Below are positions 9,083-19,205 of a stretch of DNA of 64,000 nt, in pieces. How positions within the stretch are numbered: position 1 is the first letter of the stretch; every line of letters begins with the position of its first letter. The notes below the pieces were generated by a model. That model ran no database searches and had not been told where the DNA came from. It was given only the letters and a program-made list of their open reading frames with translations. The stretch is taken from assembly GCA_900543415.1 (NCBI GenBank), contig UQRE01000001.1:62001-126000 (forward strand). The letters are read 5' to 3'. The stretch comes from an uncultured Dorea sp. GTDB lineage: Bacteria > Bacillota > Clostridia > Lachnospirales > Lachnospiraceae. A program made the translations under genes and the position numbers.

Positions 9083-10084
9083 TTGAAAAAAAGAAAGAGT
9101 TCGGTTTTGATTTTGGCAGCATTTGCAGTTCTTTGTTCTTCTTGGGTTATAGGAAAAGGGTATAAAACTGATAATATTCCATTTAAGAATCAACTAATTG
9201 CGATAAATAATTCCATTGATTATTTTGTGTTTCATAAAGCATCCAACGAAAGAGTGATTCTTGGTGAGGATCAATGGTTGTTTTATGACTGCAAAGACGA
9301 CGGAGATCCGATTGGCAGCTATCAAGGGACAAACCTTTTTACAGAGGCTGATCTGCTTGCGATTAAAAATAACTGTATTGCACAGAGAGATTTTCTTGCC
9401 AGTCAAGGGAAAGAGTTTGTCATTTTCATTGTGCCAAACAAAGAACGCATTTATTGTGAATATCTTCCGGATAGATATGGTAAACCTGCGGATAGATACC
9501 GGACAATGCAGGTGGTGGAGTATCTTCGGGAAAATACGGACTTACGAGTCGTATATCCGTATGAAGAACTGATGGAGACAAAAAGGGTTTTAGAAGAAAA
9601 TATTTATTGTAAAACAGATTCTCACTGGAATGAAATTGGGGGATATGTGGGTGCAAAAGCCCTATTGGAGGAACTTGGAATAGAAATGCCAGAGATTACT
9701 GAAAGTCGGATAAAGATTTCTAAGGGAGAAAATCGATCGGGGGATCTGGCGAAAATGCTCGGATTAAGTAAGAAATTGCAGTTCTATGATGTGGAATATC
9801 GGGTAGAGGGGTATGATACTCATGCTGCCAGGACGATTCAGTGGGACTTAGATGATGAATGTTGTTATCAGACGAAAAACGCAGATCCAAGAAAGATTTA
9901 CGTACTTGGAGATTCTTTTGGAATAGTAATTGCAGATTATATTGGCTCTCAGTATCAGGAGAGCTGTATGAAATATAACCTTGCATACTCCTATGAAGAT
10001 TTTAAGAAAGAAGATCCAGATATTTTTGTGGTTGAAACGGTAGAACGTTATGTGGAGGAATTGAGTCGTTTTTCTGTAAAATAA
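9083..10084 (+). CDS. AlgJ/AlgX-like (SGNH-fold) acetylation partner
   Basis: A 333-residue protein with one N-terminal membrane anchor (about residues 8-25) and an extracellular domain resembling the AlgJ/AlgX/DHHW family, which works with MBOAT proteins in polysaccharide O-acetylation. Motifs seen: FLASQGKEFVIFIVPNKERIY, the active-site KTDSHWNEIGGYVGA (D-x-H-W), and YVLGDSFG near the C-terminus. The TTG start at 9083 is supported by a very strong GGGGGGAT just upstream, directly after the MBOAT stop. The two genes are clearly co-transcribed. Confidence 0.78.
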   Translation: MKKRKSSVLILAAFAVLCSSWVIGKGYKTDNIPFKNQLIAINNSIDYFVFHKASNERVILGEDQWLFYDCKDDGDPIGSYQGTNLFTEADLLAIKNNCIAQRDFLASQGKEFVIFIVPNKERIYCEYLPDRYGKPADRYRTMQVVEYLRENTDLRVVYPYEELMETKRVLEENIYCKTDSHWNEIGGYVGAKALLEELGIEMPEITESRIKISKGENRSGDLAKMLGLSKKLQFYDVEYRVEGYDTHAARTIQWDLDDECCYQTKNADPRKIYVLGDSFGIVIADYIGSQYQESCMKYNLAYSYEDFKKEDPDIFVVETVERYVEELSRFSVK

Positions 10085-10127
10085 TATAGGAAGTATGTAT
10101 AATAGAGAAGATAGGTAAGGGAAAGTT

Positions 10128-11462
10128 ATGGTTAGCGTTATTTTGTGTACATACAATCGTGCACATACTTTGAAAGCAACGATTGACAGTATATTAAAGC
10201 AGACGTATACGGCGTTTGAATTGATAATTGTAGATGATGGTTCAACAGATGATACACAGAAGCTGATAGAGCACTATAAAGATGCAAGGATTCGAAGTTT
10301 TGTATTAGCGGAAAATAGTTACTACTGTGCGGCAGCCAATTTTGGTATTGAGAAAGCCCAAGGGGAATATATCGCATTTGCGACCAGTGATGACATCTGG
10401 AGTCCTTACAAATTAGAGAAACAGATGGATTATCTGGAGAAATGTAGAGAGTGTGGAGCTTGCTTTACGTTTGCAGGCATTATTGATGAAGATGGGAAAG
10501 CGGCTGATGAACGATATGCTGGGTTAGCGTCAGTGCTTCAGAAAAATTATTATACACGCAGAGATTGGATCCAGCGCTTGATCTTCGAAGGAAACTGTAT
10601 TTGTCATCCGTCTGCGGTAGTTCGCAGAGAAGTGTTGGACAAAGTCGGAGGATATCATTTGTATTATGGTCATTTGGCTGACATGGATCTTTGGCTTCGA
10701 ATTCTAAGATATTATTCGATCCATATGATAGAAGAACCGTTAGTCAGTTATCGGTATTTTGAAAATGCAAAAGACCAGATCAGCGGTGTAAGTGAAGAAC
10801 AGGTGACACGAAGTTTAAATGAACATATGATTATTAGGCGTAATTTTATCAATGATTTGACAGATAAAGAAATGTTGGAATTTTTTGACAATAAGTTTCG
10901 CTATAAAGAAGCATATTCGCATTTGGAACTGGAAATTGAAAAGGCATTTTTACTTATGCACTGCATCCAAGATTTGCCGAATCTATGGGTACTTGGTATG
11001 GAGAAGTTCGAGGAGCTTCTCAGAGATTCAGAAGCTGTTAAGGTATTAAAAGAAATTTATCAGATTAGACCGCAGGATATTTATAAGTGGAATTTTCAGC
11101 ATTTCTATATGGATTATGGGATTCATAACCGATTTGCAGAAAAAGACAAGGAACTTCAGAGGCTGCAGGATGAATTTTATAAGCTGAACAAGAATCTTCT
11201 TGCAATAACAGAGGATAGGAAAGAACTTAGTGAACTTCTGGCTGTGCAGAGAGAACAGAGTAGGGATTTGGAAGAAGAACTATCAAAAATGCGCAGTGAA
11301 TTGGAAGAAAATAGAGAAAAATTATTGATGATGAAACGAACACTGGATATTAAGGAGAAAGTGTCGGAAGAAATCAAAATAGAAAATGAAGAGAAGACAG
11401 CAATTTTAAATGAAGCGTTGCTAAAAAAATTAAAGATAGAAGAAAAGTGGAAAAGGAGATAA
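10128..11462 (+). CDS. GT2 glycosyltransferase with C-terminal coiled coil
   Basis: The N-terminal GT-A domain (about 1-230) opens with MVSVILCTYNRAHTLKATID, then IIVDDGSTDDTQ (nucleotide binding) and ATSDDIW (the DxD-like metal site), then CHPSAVVRREVLDKVGGYH and the acceptor-side D-M-D-L-W. After a helical middle region, residues from about 340 to the end form a long Glu/Lys/Leu coiled coil. The substrate sugar cannot be told from sequence. It lies between the acetylation pair and a lipoprotein, 43 bp after the AlgJ-like gene, and probably belongs to the same unit. Confidence 0.85.
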   Translation: MVSVILCTYNRAHTLKATIDSILKQTYTAFELIIVDDGSTDDTQKLIEHYKDARIRSFVLAENSYYCAAANFGIEKAQGEYIAFATSDDIWSPYKLEKQMDYLEKCRECGACFTFAGIIDEDGKAADERYAGLASVLQKNYYTRRDWIQRLIFEGNCICHPSAVVRREVLDKVGGYHLYYGHLADMDLWLRILRYYSIHMIEEPLVSYRYFENAKDQISGVSEEQVTRSLNEHMIIRRNFINDLTDKEMLEFFDNKFRYKEAYSHLELEIEKAFLLMHCIQDLPNLWVLGMEKFEELLRDSEAVKVLKEIYQIRPQDIYKWNFQHFYMDYGIHNRFAEKDKELQRLQDEFYKLNKNLLAITEDRKELSELLAVQREQSRDLEEELSKMRSELEENREKLLMMKRTLDIKEKVSEEIKIENEEKTAILNEALLKKLKIEEKWKRR

Positions 11463-11468
11463 GGAGAA

Positions 11469-12410
11469 ATGATGAAACAACAATGGAAACAGGCAGTGGC
11501 GGTTGTAGGAATAACAGTTTTGATGAGCGCTATGATGCTTGGTGGATGCGGTAAAACTACAAAGACTGAAAAAACAGATGGAACGTCTGATTTTAAGGGG
11601 GAATTCATAATCAGCGCCAAGGAAGCGAAAGAAAAGCTGGGAGATAAGAATGTACTGTTTATTGATGGTAGAGGGGAACCTTCTGCTAAGAAAGGTACAA
11701 TAGAAGGGGCTCCGGTGACAGACTGGACAAGTCTTTCTACTTGTCAAGAGGGAAAGGCAGGAGACGAGAATTGGGGACTGGTGCCGGAACCTACAGACCT
11801 TACAAATCGTTTACAAGCACTTGGTATTGATAAAGAAAAAGAGATTATCGTATTAGGAGAGCCGGAAAATGGTTGGGGAGAAGACGGAAGAATTCTCTGG
11901 GAGTTAAGACAGGCAGGCTGTGAGAATGTGAAGATTGTAGATGGCGGTCTTACTGCAATGAAGGATATTGGTGTAGAAGCTAAGGCTCCGATAGCCGAAC
12001 CGAAAAAATCGGATATTGTTGTCACAAAGCTTGACCAGTCTCACGATATTATGACAGAGGAACTTCAGAAGAATTATGATGATTACAAGATTGTAGATAC
12101 ACGTACACCAAAAGAATATGAAGGTGCAGTCCTCTATGATGAGGCGCAAGGTGGACGCCTTCCGGGAGCGGTCAATCTTCCATATACAGAATTGTTCCAG
12201 AGTGACGGAACATTAAAAGATAACGAGACAATTACGAAGATGTTCGAAGAAAAAGGAATCCATAAGGAGGATAAAGTAGTAACTTATTGTACCGGAGGGA
12301 TTCGCTCCGCATACGTTCAGCTTGTATTGGAGATGTGCGGTTATGAACATACATACAGCTATGGTCAGTCATTTTGGAGATGGGCTGTAGTTGGAGAAGT
12401 GGAAAAATAA
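11469..12410 (+). CDS. Tandem rhodanese-domain lipoprotein
   Basis: The lipoprotein signal is clear: a hydrophobic stretch then MMLGGCGK, with Cys as the lipidated residue (about 27). Two rhodanese domains follow. The first (about 45-170: LFIDGRGEPSAKKGTIEGA ... IIVLGEPENG) has no Cys at the active-site position, so it is probably structural. The second (about 180-310) has IVDTRTPKEYEGA and the catalytic loop VVTYCTGGIRSA. The family transfers sulfane sulfur from thiosulfate or persulfides, here outside the membrane. ATG codons at 11469 and 11472 both fit AAGGAG; the gene is 6 bp after the GT stop. Confidence 0.85.
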   Translation: MMKQQWKQAVAVVGITVLMSAMMLGGCGKTTKTEKTDGTSDFKGEFIISAKEAKEKLGDKNVLFIDGRGEPSAKKGTIEGAPVTDWTSLSTCQEGKAGDENWGLVPEPTDLTNRLQALGIDKEKEIIVLGEPENGWGEDGRILWELRQAGCENVKIVDGGLTAMKDIGVEAKAPIAEPKKSDIVVTKLDQSHDIMTEELQKNYDDYKIVDTRTPKEYEGAVLYDEAQGGRLPGAVNLPYTELFQSDGTLKDNETITKMFEEKGIHKEDKVVTYCTGGIRSAYVQLVLEMCGYEHTYSYGQSFWRWAVVGEVEK

Positions 12411-12426
12411 AAATGCGTGATATAAA

Positions 12427-12461
12427 AAATACCTGTCATTTTTGTGACGGGTATTTTTTTG
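12427..12461 (+). terminator. Terminator after the rhodanese lipoprotein
   Basis: A 12-bp stem (12427-12438 with 12445-12456) containing ACCTGTCA/TGACGGGT, followed by a T run. It ends the 7718-12410 unit. Confidence 0.85.
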
Positions 12462-12599
12462 CGCTAAAACTGCAAAAATATATAGATAAAATAAATAAGT
12501 ATAGTCTGCTTATCATTATAATCAATTAGATGAGGAGAGATTAACGTGATACGATACTATGAGAGGAAAATATTTCTAAAGCGTAATAGGAGGTAGGTT

Positions 12600-15500
12600 A
12601 TGAAAAGAAGATTTCTTGCTGGACTTCTCGCTATTGCACTTAGCATATCTATGAGTGCGACAACATTTGCAGCAGAACTTCCACAAGAAGGAACTGTGCA
12701 ACAGCCCGTTGAGGGGGAAGAAGAGCAGGTGAATGTCGATGCAGGTGGAATGGCGGAAGAGACAGCAGAGGGTACATCAGAAGACAAAACAGAAGGAGAG
12801 ACAGATAAACCAACTGTAGAAGCTGATGAAAGTCAAGCCGAAAAGCCGAAAGAAACTGAAAAACCAGTAGCGTTTGAGGGCGAAAAGGTTGAAGCAAAAA
12901 CGAGGGAAGCAGAGACATCCGCTTGGACAGCAGAGGACTTTACTTATGAACAGATGTCTGTAAGACTATACGGCTGTGATTATTCCAGAGAATTCAAGGT
13001 ATCTGGTCTTGCGGTATCCGGCTTCTCGGAAACGGGTGTTAAGAAATTAGAAACAAATAAGGATTTGATAATTCCGGCGAAATCTCCGGACGGAACAAGC
13101 ATTATGGGTGTTACTGCCGGAGCATTTAAAGAGAAAGGCCTGACATCTGTTAAATTCCCAGAAGGCTGTATCGTACCGTATGATGATACGCTAACACATG
13201 TTGTGACAGAAAGAGGAAACTTTATAATCGGGGAATCAGCTTTTGCAAAGAATAATCTTACAGAAGTGAGTCTTCCGGAAGGTGTTATTGCAGTTATGAC
13301 TTCTGCATTTGATATGAATAAGTTGGAAAAAGTGACATTACCAAGCACAATTTGGTGGATAGAGAATTTTAGCTTTAGAAGTAATAATATTTCAACTGTA
13401 AATTTTCCAAAAACATGTACGTTTCAGCTTGAAATACATGGATCCGCATTTGCGAAAAACAATATTAAATCTGTGAGACTTCCGGATTACACTATGGTTG
13501 TGAACAAACATGTATTTATATATAATCCGGGAATGGAATCTGTTCCGTCTCATGCCCCATCAGGAGAAAGCGATATGGGGGGAGTTGTATATATGTATAC
13601 AGATAATCCCAATCTTGCAAATATGGAGCGGATCCATCATATTGAGAGGAAAAATGAAACACAGGTTTCATGGCATCAGAAGCTGATTGTTGCAGCAAAG
13701 CCAGAAGTTGACAATACTTGGAAAACATCAGATTTTACTTTTGAGGGAACGACAGTAACAGGATTTACGGCTGCGGGGCTTACAAAAAGTGAAAGTAATA
13801 AGGAATTAGTTCTTCCGGATAAGAACCCATCAGGGAGAGCAATTACAGCTGTGAAGGGTACTTTTAAGGCGAAGGGAACGCCGTTTAAATATATACAGAT
13901 TCCAGAGTCTGTGACCGAGATTGGCGATTCCGCATTTGCAGGAGCTGAGATTACTAAGCTTACGCTTCCTAGTAAAGTAGAAAAAATTGGAAAAGAAGCG
14001 TTTAAAGGAAATAAACTTAGTAAATTATCGGTTCCGGGTACAGTAGCAGTGATTGCCTCATCTTCTTTTGCGCAGAGTGAGGCGCGCCTTAAAGAGCTTA
14101 TATTGGGGGAAGGAATTCAGACACTTGAAGCAGAAGCATTTGCAAACTCTGCACTTACAAAAGTCAATCTTCCAGATAGCTTGAAGACGTTGGATAAAGA
14201 TACTTTTAAGAGAGAAGGAACAGAGAAAGTCATTCTTTATACAAATGTAGAGAATTCATTCCCGGCATCCGAATATCATCAGGTGAAGTTAAATCTTGGA
14301 GATTGGAACGACAAAGACTTTACCTATGACGAGACAGGAAAAGTTGTAACAGGTTTCACGGAGGTCGGAAAGAAAAAGGCAGAAGATAATCATAACCTTG
14401 TGATTCCGGATAAAAGTACCAATGGAGAGTGGATTACTGAGATTGGCGATGCGGCGACAACAGATACAGATGGATTATTTGGCGGTGGCGGGGTCTATTT
14501 TGAAACGGTAGTGCTTCCTGCGAAGCTTGAAGCGATAGGAATAGGGGCATTTCGAGGTCAGGGAATTCAGAAAGTAACATTTCCTAACACATTAACAAGC
14601 ATTGGAAATTTGGCATTCCAGACAAATGAGTTGAGAGAAATCATTTTACCAGACAGTGTTACTTCTCTTGGAACAGCTGCTTTTGCAACAAATACACATA
14701 TAGAAAAATTAGTCCTTTCCAAAAACTTGACAAAAATTCCGAGAACGGCGTTTGGTAATACAGATAACGGCGTAGCGCCATATAATGAACTTGTTATTCC
14801 AGAAGGTGTTACAAAGATTGAAAGTGGTGCGTTTGTCGGAAATAGTTTATCGAAAATTGAGATTCCAAAATCTGTAACAGAAATTGGAAGTAATGCATTT
14901 ATGAATACAAGTGCGCACAAACCGCTGAGAGAAGTGGTTTTGCATGAAGGGTTAAAGAAGATTAATAGTAATGCATTTGCATATTCTTCAATAGATAGTA
15001 TTAAGATTCCGACAACAGTAACTACACTAAATAAAAATGTGTTCTACGGAAAAAATGGTGAAAAAACGAAAGTATATGTTGACGATATGGAACAATATAA
15101 GAAGTTTACAGATCCTAAAAATATTAGTGAATGGCATGAAGTGAGAATCAATCCGGGTCCATGGACAACTGATGATTTTACATACGATGGAACAATCGTA
15201 ACCGGATTTTCTGAAAAAGGACTGTTAAAGAGAACGGATAAAAAAGAACTTACTATTCCAGATCAAACACCGGAAGGAGAATGGGTAACAGAGATTGCAG
15301 CAACAGAACTGAGTGATGAGGATGGATTGTTTGGTGGAGAAGGAGTTATTTTTGAAACAGTGGTGCTTCCTGCAAAGCTTGAGGTGATAGGAATAGGGGC
15401 ATTTCGAGGTCAGGGAATTCAGCAGGTAACATTTCCTAACACATTAACAAGTATTGGAAATTTGGCATTCCAGACAAATGAGTTGAGAGAAATCATTTTA

Positions 15501-18296
15501 CCGGATAGTGTTACTTCTCTTGGAACAGCAGCTTTTGCCGCGAACGCACATGTAGAAAAATTAGTGCTTTCCCCAAATTTGACGATAATTCCAACAACAG
15601 CGTTTGGTAATACAGGTAAAGATGTAGCGCCGTATAAAGAGCTTGTTATTCCGGAAGGTATTACGAAGATTGAAGGTAATGCATTTACCGGCAATAGTTT
15701 GTCTAAAATTGAGATTCCAAAATCTGTAACAGAAATTGGAAGAGGGGCATTTATGAATACAAGTGAACACAGTCCATTGAGAGAAGCAATTCTTCACGAG
15801 GGATTAGAAAAAATTGGATCAAATGCGTTTGGGTATTCTCAAATTAGATCCGTAGATTTGCCAACGACTGTAAAAGAAAGAAAAGCATTGAATGCGACAG
15901 CATTTGCAAATGCCTCATATGGTAATCCTGTTGTTTGGGTAAATAGCCAAGAACAGTTGGATACATTGAAAGATGGACTAATGAATCCATCCTTTGAACT
16001 TCGCAATAAAAATGAATTTACATACGAAGTAAAGGGGAACGAAGCAGCTATTACAGGGCTTGGAAAAGGGGTGTCTGTAGGTGAGGTTTTAGTTCTTCCA
16101 AGGACAAGCCCGGAAGGCAAGATGATTACGGAGATTGCGGATACTGAAAATGTAAAAGGCGGAACGTTCACACAGAATCCGACGGATTTCAAAGCTACTA
16201 TCTATAAAGAAGTTGTTTTGCCGACGGGATTAAAAAGAATTGGAAATTATGCTTTCCAGTGGAATAAAGTAGAAAAAATTAATTTCCCAGAAGGATTGGA
16301 AGAGATTGGAGAAGGTGCGTTTAACTTCTGCAATTTAACGAATATTATTTTGCCGGACAGTGTAGTAAAAATTGGTGAAAATGTATTCGCATCTAATGAA
16401 AATCTTACGAAAGTAGTGTTATCCAAGAGCTTGACTGAAATTCCGAAAGGAGCTTTCTGTAGTGATGATACACAAAAGGGTCTGATTAATTTTACAGAGC
16501 TTGAACTGCCGGATGGAATTATAACGATTGGAGATTATGCGTTTGCGAATAATCATTTGAGTAAATTAGTAATACCAGACAGTGTGAAAGTAATTGGTGC
16601 GAATGCATTTGCACAGACAAGTGGAGGTAGGAAGCTTGAATCATTAAAACTTTCCAAAAATTTGACTGAGATTGGAAATAGTGCTTTTAAGAATTCTGCT
16701 TTAACCTATGTTACAATACCAGAGTCGCTTACAACATTGAAGAGTACATCTTTCCAGAACGGAAAAAACGGGATTGTATTCTTATATGCAAACAATGAGA
16801 AACAATTAGAAAAAAATGGAACAACCTATGTTCCGGAAGGAGAAGGTCATAAAGTTATCCTTGAAGATATGTTAAATCATGGATGGACGTTTGATGACTT
16901 TACTTATGAAGGGACAACTGTTACAGGTTGGTCTGAGCAGGGAAATATTACAAGAAAAGAGAACTTAAATCTTGTAGTACCATCAGTAAATCCAATGACT
17001 GGAGAAGCAATTACAGCAATCGGTGATGCGGCATTCCAGATTCCTTCTGATGAGTGGGATCAAGGACATACAGGAATTGAGTCTGTCAACGGTATGGTGA
17101 CGGTGAAAATTCCAAGAACTGTAACAAAGATTGGAAATAACGCATTCCAGTATAATAATCTTGAAACTGTAGCGCTTCCGGAAGGACTTGTAAGTATTGG
17201 TGACAATGCCTTTAATTCGAATAAGCTGAAAGCAGTAAGCTTGCCGGATTCCGTAACAGAGATGAAGCCAGGCGCTTTTTCGGCAAATGATATTACAGAG
17301 ATGAAGCTGTCGAAGGGGTTGACTAAATTAGAAAGTGGAGTGTTTTCTAGTAATATTCATTTGACACATGTAGAGCTTCCGGAAACAATTACAGAGATTG
17401 GAGATTATGCATTTTCAGGCGATAGGATTGCATCAATTGTGATTCCGAAATCGGTAATAAAAATTGGGAAGTCAGCATTTAAGCTTCACCGTATGACGGA
17501 AATTACAATTCCGGGAAATGTAAAAGAAATCGGTGATTCGGCATTTGAAGGAACTTATAAGGCAATTACGATGAAGAAAGTAGTTCTCGAGGAAGGAATC
17601 GAAAAGATTGGTTCATTAGCATTTAGAATGGGATATCTGGAGGAGGTAGTAATTCCAAAATCTATTACAGCAGTTGCACCAGAGGCCTTCAGAGATAATA
17701 CGGGTTATAACAACAGCAAAACAGTAAGATGTTATACAGAGAATCTGGCACACATGGATTTCAAAGTTGATTCCTGTCAGGAATTTGTATTCAAAGCTCC
17801 GTGGACAAAAGACTGTTTTGAATATGCAGGAACAACAATTATAGGATTTTCAGAAAAAGGTCTACAGTATGTAAAATACATGGAAGATGTTGTGCTTCCG
17901 GATAAAAATCCAAATGGAGACTGGATTACATCTATTAATGCAGGAGCATTCAAGGGACATGGCATTACAAGTGTTAAACTTCCGTCTCATTTGGTAAATA
18001 TTGGCGAAGAAGCCTTTGCTGATAACAAGATTACAGAAGTAACACTTCCAGAGAGCGCAATAAATGTAGCAGTGAATGCATTTGATAAAGGTGTTAAGAT
18101 TAATAAAACAGTAAAACCATCTACGAATGGAGATGGAAATAACACTGGAAAAACCGATAAAAATAAAGGTAATAATGACAAAAATGCAGTTGCAAAAACA
18201 GCCGATGAAGCGCCGCTTATGCCATTTGCAATGACAGTGGTTATCGCATGTGCAGTTATTATGTATGTTAAAAACAAAAAAAGAAGCATTAGATAG
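12600..18296 (+). CDS. Giant BspA-type leucine-rich-repeat surface protein
   Basis: A 1,898-residue secreted protein. Its signal peptide (MKRRFLAGLLAIALSISMSA, cleavage near AAELP) follows a strong TAGGAGGT site. An acidic Glu/Thr-rich region (about 25-105) leads into seven modules, each opened by a header of the type WT..DFTYEGT.VTGFSE.G with VLPD..P.G..IT.I, near residues 108, 374, 569, 854, 1139, 1429 and 1735. Each is followed by LRR_5-type repeats (IPKSVTEIGSNAF, LPEGVTKIESGAF). The C-terminus is an Asn/Gly/Lys linker and sorting signal VAKTADEAPLMP, helix, KNKKRS. Family members bind host or microbial ligands; the ligand here is unknown. Modules 3 and 4 are near-identical in DNA. Confidence 0.92.
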   Translation: MKRRFLAGLLAIALSISMSATTFAAELPQEGTVQQPVEGEEEQVNVDAGGMAEETAEGTSEDKTEGETDKPTVEADESQAEKPKETEKPVAFEGEKVEAKTREAETSAWTAEDFTYEQMSVRLYGCDYSREFKVSGLAVSGFSETGVKKLETNKDLIIPAKSPDGTSIMGVTAGAFKEKGLTSVKFPEGCIVPYDDTLTHVVTERGNFIIGESAFAKNNLTEVSLPEGVIAVMTSAFDMNKLEKVTLPSTIWWIENFSFRSNNISTVNFPKTCTFQLEIHGSAFAKNNIKSVRLPDYTMVVNKHVFIYNPGMESVPSHAPSGESDMGGVVYMYTDNPNLANMERIHHIERKNETQVSWHQKLIVAAKPEVDNTWKTSDFTFEGTTVTGFTAAGLTKSESNKELVLPDKNPSGRAITAVKGTFKAKGTPFKYIQIPESVTEIGDSAFAGAEITKLTLPSKVEKIGKEAFKGNKLSKLSVPGTVAVIASSSFAQSEARLKELILGEGIQTLEAEAFANSALTKVNLPDSLKTLDKDTFKREGTEKVILYTNVENSFPASEYHQVKLNLGDWNDKDFTYDETGKVVTGFTEVGKKKAEDNHNLVIPDKSTNGEWITEIGDAATTDTDGLFGGGGVYFETVVLPAKLEAIGIGAFRGQGIQKVTFPNTLTSIGNLAFQTNELREIILPDSVTSLGTAAFATNTHIEKLVLSKNLTKIPRTAFGNTDNGVAPYNELVIPEGVTKIESGAFVGNSLSKIEIPKSVTEIGSNAFMNTSAHKPLREVVLHEGLKKINSNAFAYSSIDSIKIPTTVTTLNKNVFYGKNGEKTKVYVDDMEQYKKFTDPKNISEWHEVRINPGPWTTDDFTYDGTIVTGFSEKGLLKRTDKKELTIPDQTPEGEWVTEIAATELSDEDGLFGGEGVIFETVVLPAKLEVIGIGAFRGQGIQQVTFPNTLTSIGNLAFQTNELREIILPDSVTSLGTAAFAANAHVEKLVLSPNLTIIPTTAFGNTGKDVAPYKELVIPEGITKIEGNAFTGNSLSKIEIPKSVTEIGRGAFMNTSEHSPLREAILHEGLEKIGSNAFGYSQIRSVDLPTTVKERKALNATAFANASYGNPVVWVNSQEQLDTLKDGLMNPSFELRNKNEFTYEVKGNEAAITGLGKGVSVGEVLVLPRTSPEGKMITEIADTENVKGGTFTQNPTDFKATIYKEVVLPTGLKRIGNYAFQWNKVEKINFPEGLEEIGEGAFNFCNLTNIILPDSVVKIGENVFASNENLTKVVLSKSLTEIPKGAFCSDDTQKGLINFTELELPDGIITIGDYAFANNHLSKLVIPDSVKVIGANAFAQTSGGRKLESLKLSKNLTEIGNSAFKNSALTYVTIPESLTTLKSTSFQNGKNGIVFLYANNEKQLEKNGTTYVPEGEGHKVILEDMLNHGWTFDDFTYEGTTVTGWSEQGNITRKENLNLVVPSVNPMTGEAITAIGDAAFQIPSDEWDQGHTGIESVNGMVTVKIPRTVTKIGNNAFQYNNLETVALPEGLVSIGDNAFNSNKLKAVSLPDSVTEMKPGAFSANDITEMKLSKGLTKLESGVFSSNIHLTHVELPETITEIGDYAFSGDRIASIVIPKSVIKIGKSAFKLHRMTEITIPGNVKEIGDSAFEGTYKAITMKKVVLEEGIEKIGSLAFRMGYLEEVVIPKSITAVAPEAFRDNTGYNNSKTVRCYTENLAHMDFKVDSCQEFVFKAPWTKDCFEYAGTTIIGFSEKGLQYVKYMEDVVLPDKNPNGDWITSINAGAFKGHGITSVKLPSHLVNIGEEAFADNKITEVTLPESAINVAVNAFDKGVKINKTVKPSTNGDGNNTGKTDKNKGNNDKNAVAKTADEAPLMPFAMTVVIACAVIMYVKNKKRSIR
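14452..15860 (+). repeat. Two near-identical LRR modules, 852-bp period
   Basis: The stretch beginning near 14499 (including a long almost unchanged run from about 14513 to 14690) recurs near 15351 with few changes, for example the shared segment coding IGIGAFRGQGIQ and LTSIGNLAFQTNELRE. The offset is 852 bp (284 codons), so the frame is kept. This is an internal duplication and a likely site of length variation between strains. Confidence 0.8.
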
Positions 18297-18316
18297 TTGA
18301 TGGAATGATGAAGTAC

Positions 18317-18352
18317 AGCCCCTGCTTTTATAATAAGCGGGGGCTATTTGGT
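18317..18352 (+). terminator. Terminator of the LRR gene
   Basis: An 11-bp stem AGCCCCTGCTT / AAGCGGGGGCT (18317-18327 with 18335-18345), followed by a T-rich stretch. Confidence 0.8.
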
Positions 18353-18424
18353 TTAAAATATTTTCATTTTTAGTTTAAAATGTTATGATAAAAGACAGCA
18401 GCAAAGGTATAGGAGAGGCAAAAG

Positions 18425-19189
18425 GTGAAGGAATTTTTACGATTTAGGGCATTATTATATGAATTGACAGTAAGAGACATTAAAGTAAAATACAGGCGCT
18501 CGATTCTGGGCTTATTATGGACGGTGTTGAATCCGCTTCTCATGATGCTTGTGTTGTGCTTTGTGTTTTCTAAGCTTTTTCGATTTGATATAGAGAATTA
18601 TGCGATTTATGTGTTGAGCGGACAAGTGATCTTTAATTATTTTCAAATGTCTACGACGGACGCAATGATGGCGATTTTGAATAATGGAACATTGATCAAA
18701 AAGGTATATGTTCCAAAGTATATGCTTGTGTTGGTTAAAATTCTTTCTGGTACAGTGTACCTTCTGGCATCATTCGTGGCGCTTCTTGTTGTCATGGCGG
18801 TGACGGGAAGCAAAATTGCGGGACCACTGTTATTTGTAGTTCCTGTATTTTTTAGCTTAATGATCTTTTCGTTTGGTATGGGGCTTTTATTGGCGGCGAT
18901 TACGGTGAGATTTCGTGATGTTATGCATTTGTACGGTGTGTTTTGTACCGCTTTGTTTTATTTAACGCCGATCATGTATCCATTTTCTATTTTGCCGGAG
19001 TATGTGCAAGGGGTTGTTTACTATAATCCTTTAACGGCGATCATGGAGGTGTTTCGTATGATTGTTCTGGAAGGACAGAATCCGGAGCCAGGGCGCATGT
19101 TTTATAGCCTGGGAACATCTTTTGTGATGCTGCTTATCGGCAGAGCGGTGTTTAAAAAACGACAGAAGACATTTATTCTGGATCTATAG
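18425..19189 (+). CDS. ABC-2 type polysaccharide export permease (Wzm/TagG-like)
   Basis: A 254-residue membrane subunit with six hydrophobic segments. The N-terminal sequence RDIKVKYRRSILGLLWTVLNPLL is the conserved cytoplasmic entry of polysaccharide/polyol-phosphate ABC-2 permeases, and the C-terminal part has FYLTPIMYP and YNPLTAIMEVFR. It should export an undecaprenol-linked glycan with the ATPase encoded 16 bp downstream. GTG 18425 is used after GGAGAGG; a possible promoter (TTTTCA, 17 bp, TATGAT at 18384-18389) precedes it. Confidence 0.92.
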   Translation: MKEFLRFRALLYELTVRDIKVKYRRSILGLLWTVLNPLLMMLVLCFVFSKLFRFDIENYAIYVLSGQVIFNYFQMSTTDAMMAILNNGTLIKKVYVPKYMLVLVKILSGTVYLLASFVALLVVMAVTGSKIAGPLLFVVPVFFSLMIFSFGMGLLLAAITVRFRDVMHLYGVFCTALFYLTPIMYPFSILPEYVQGVVYYNPLTAIMEVFRMIVLEGQNPEPGRMFYSLGTSFVMLLIGRAVFKKRQKTFILDL

Positions 19190-19205
19190 CGAGAGGAAGG
19201 ATTGC

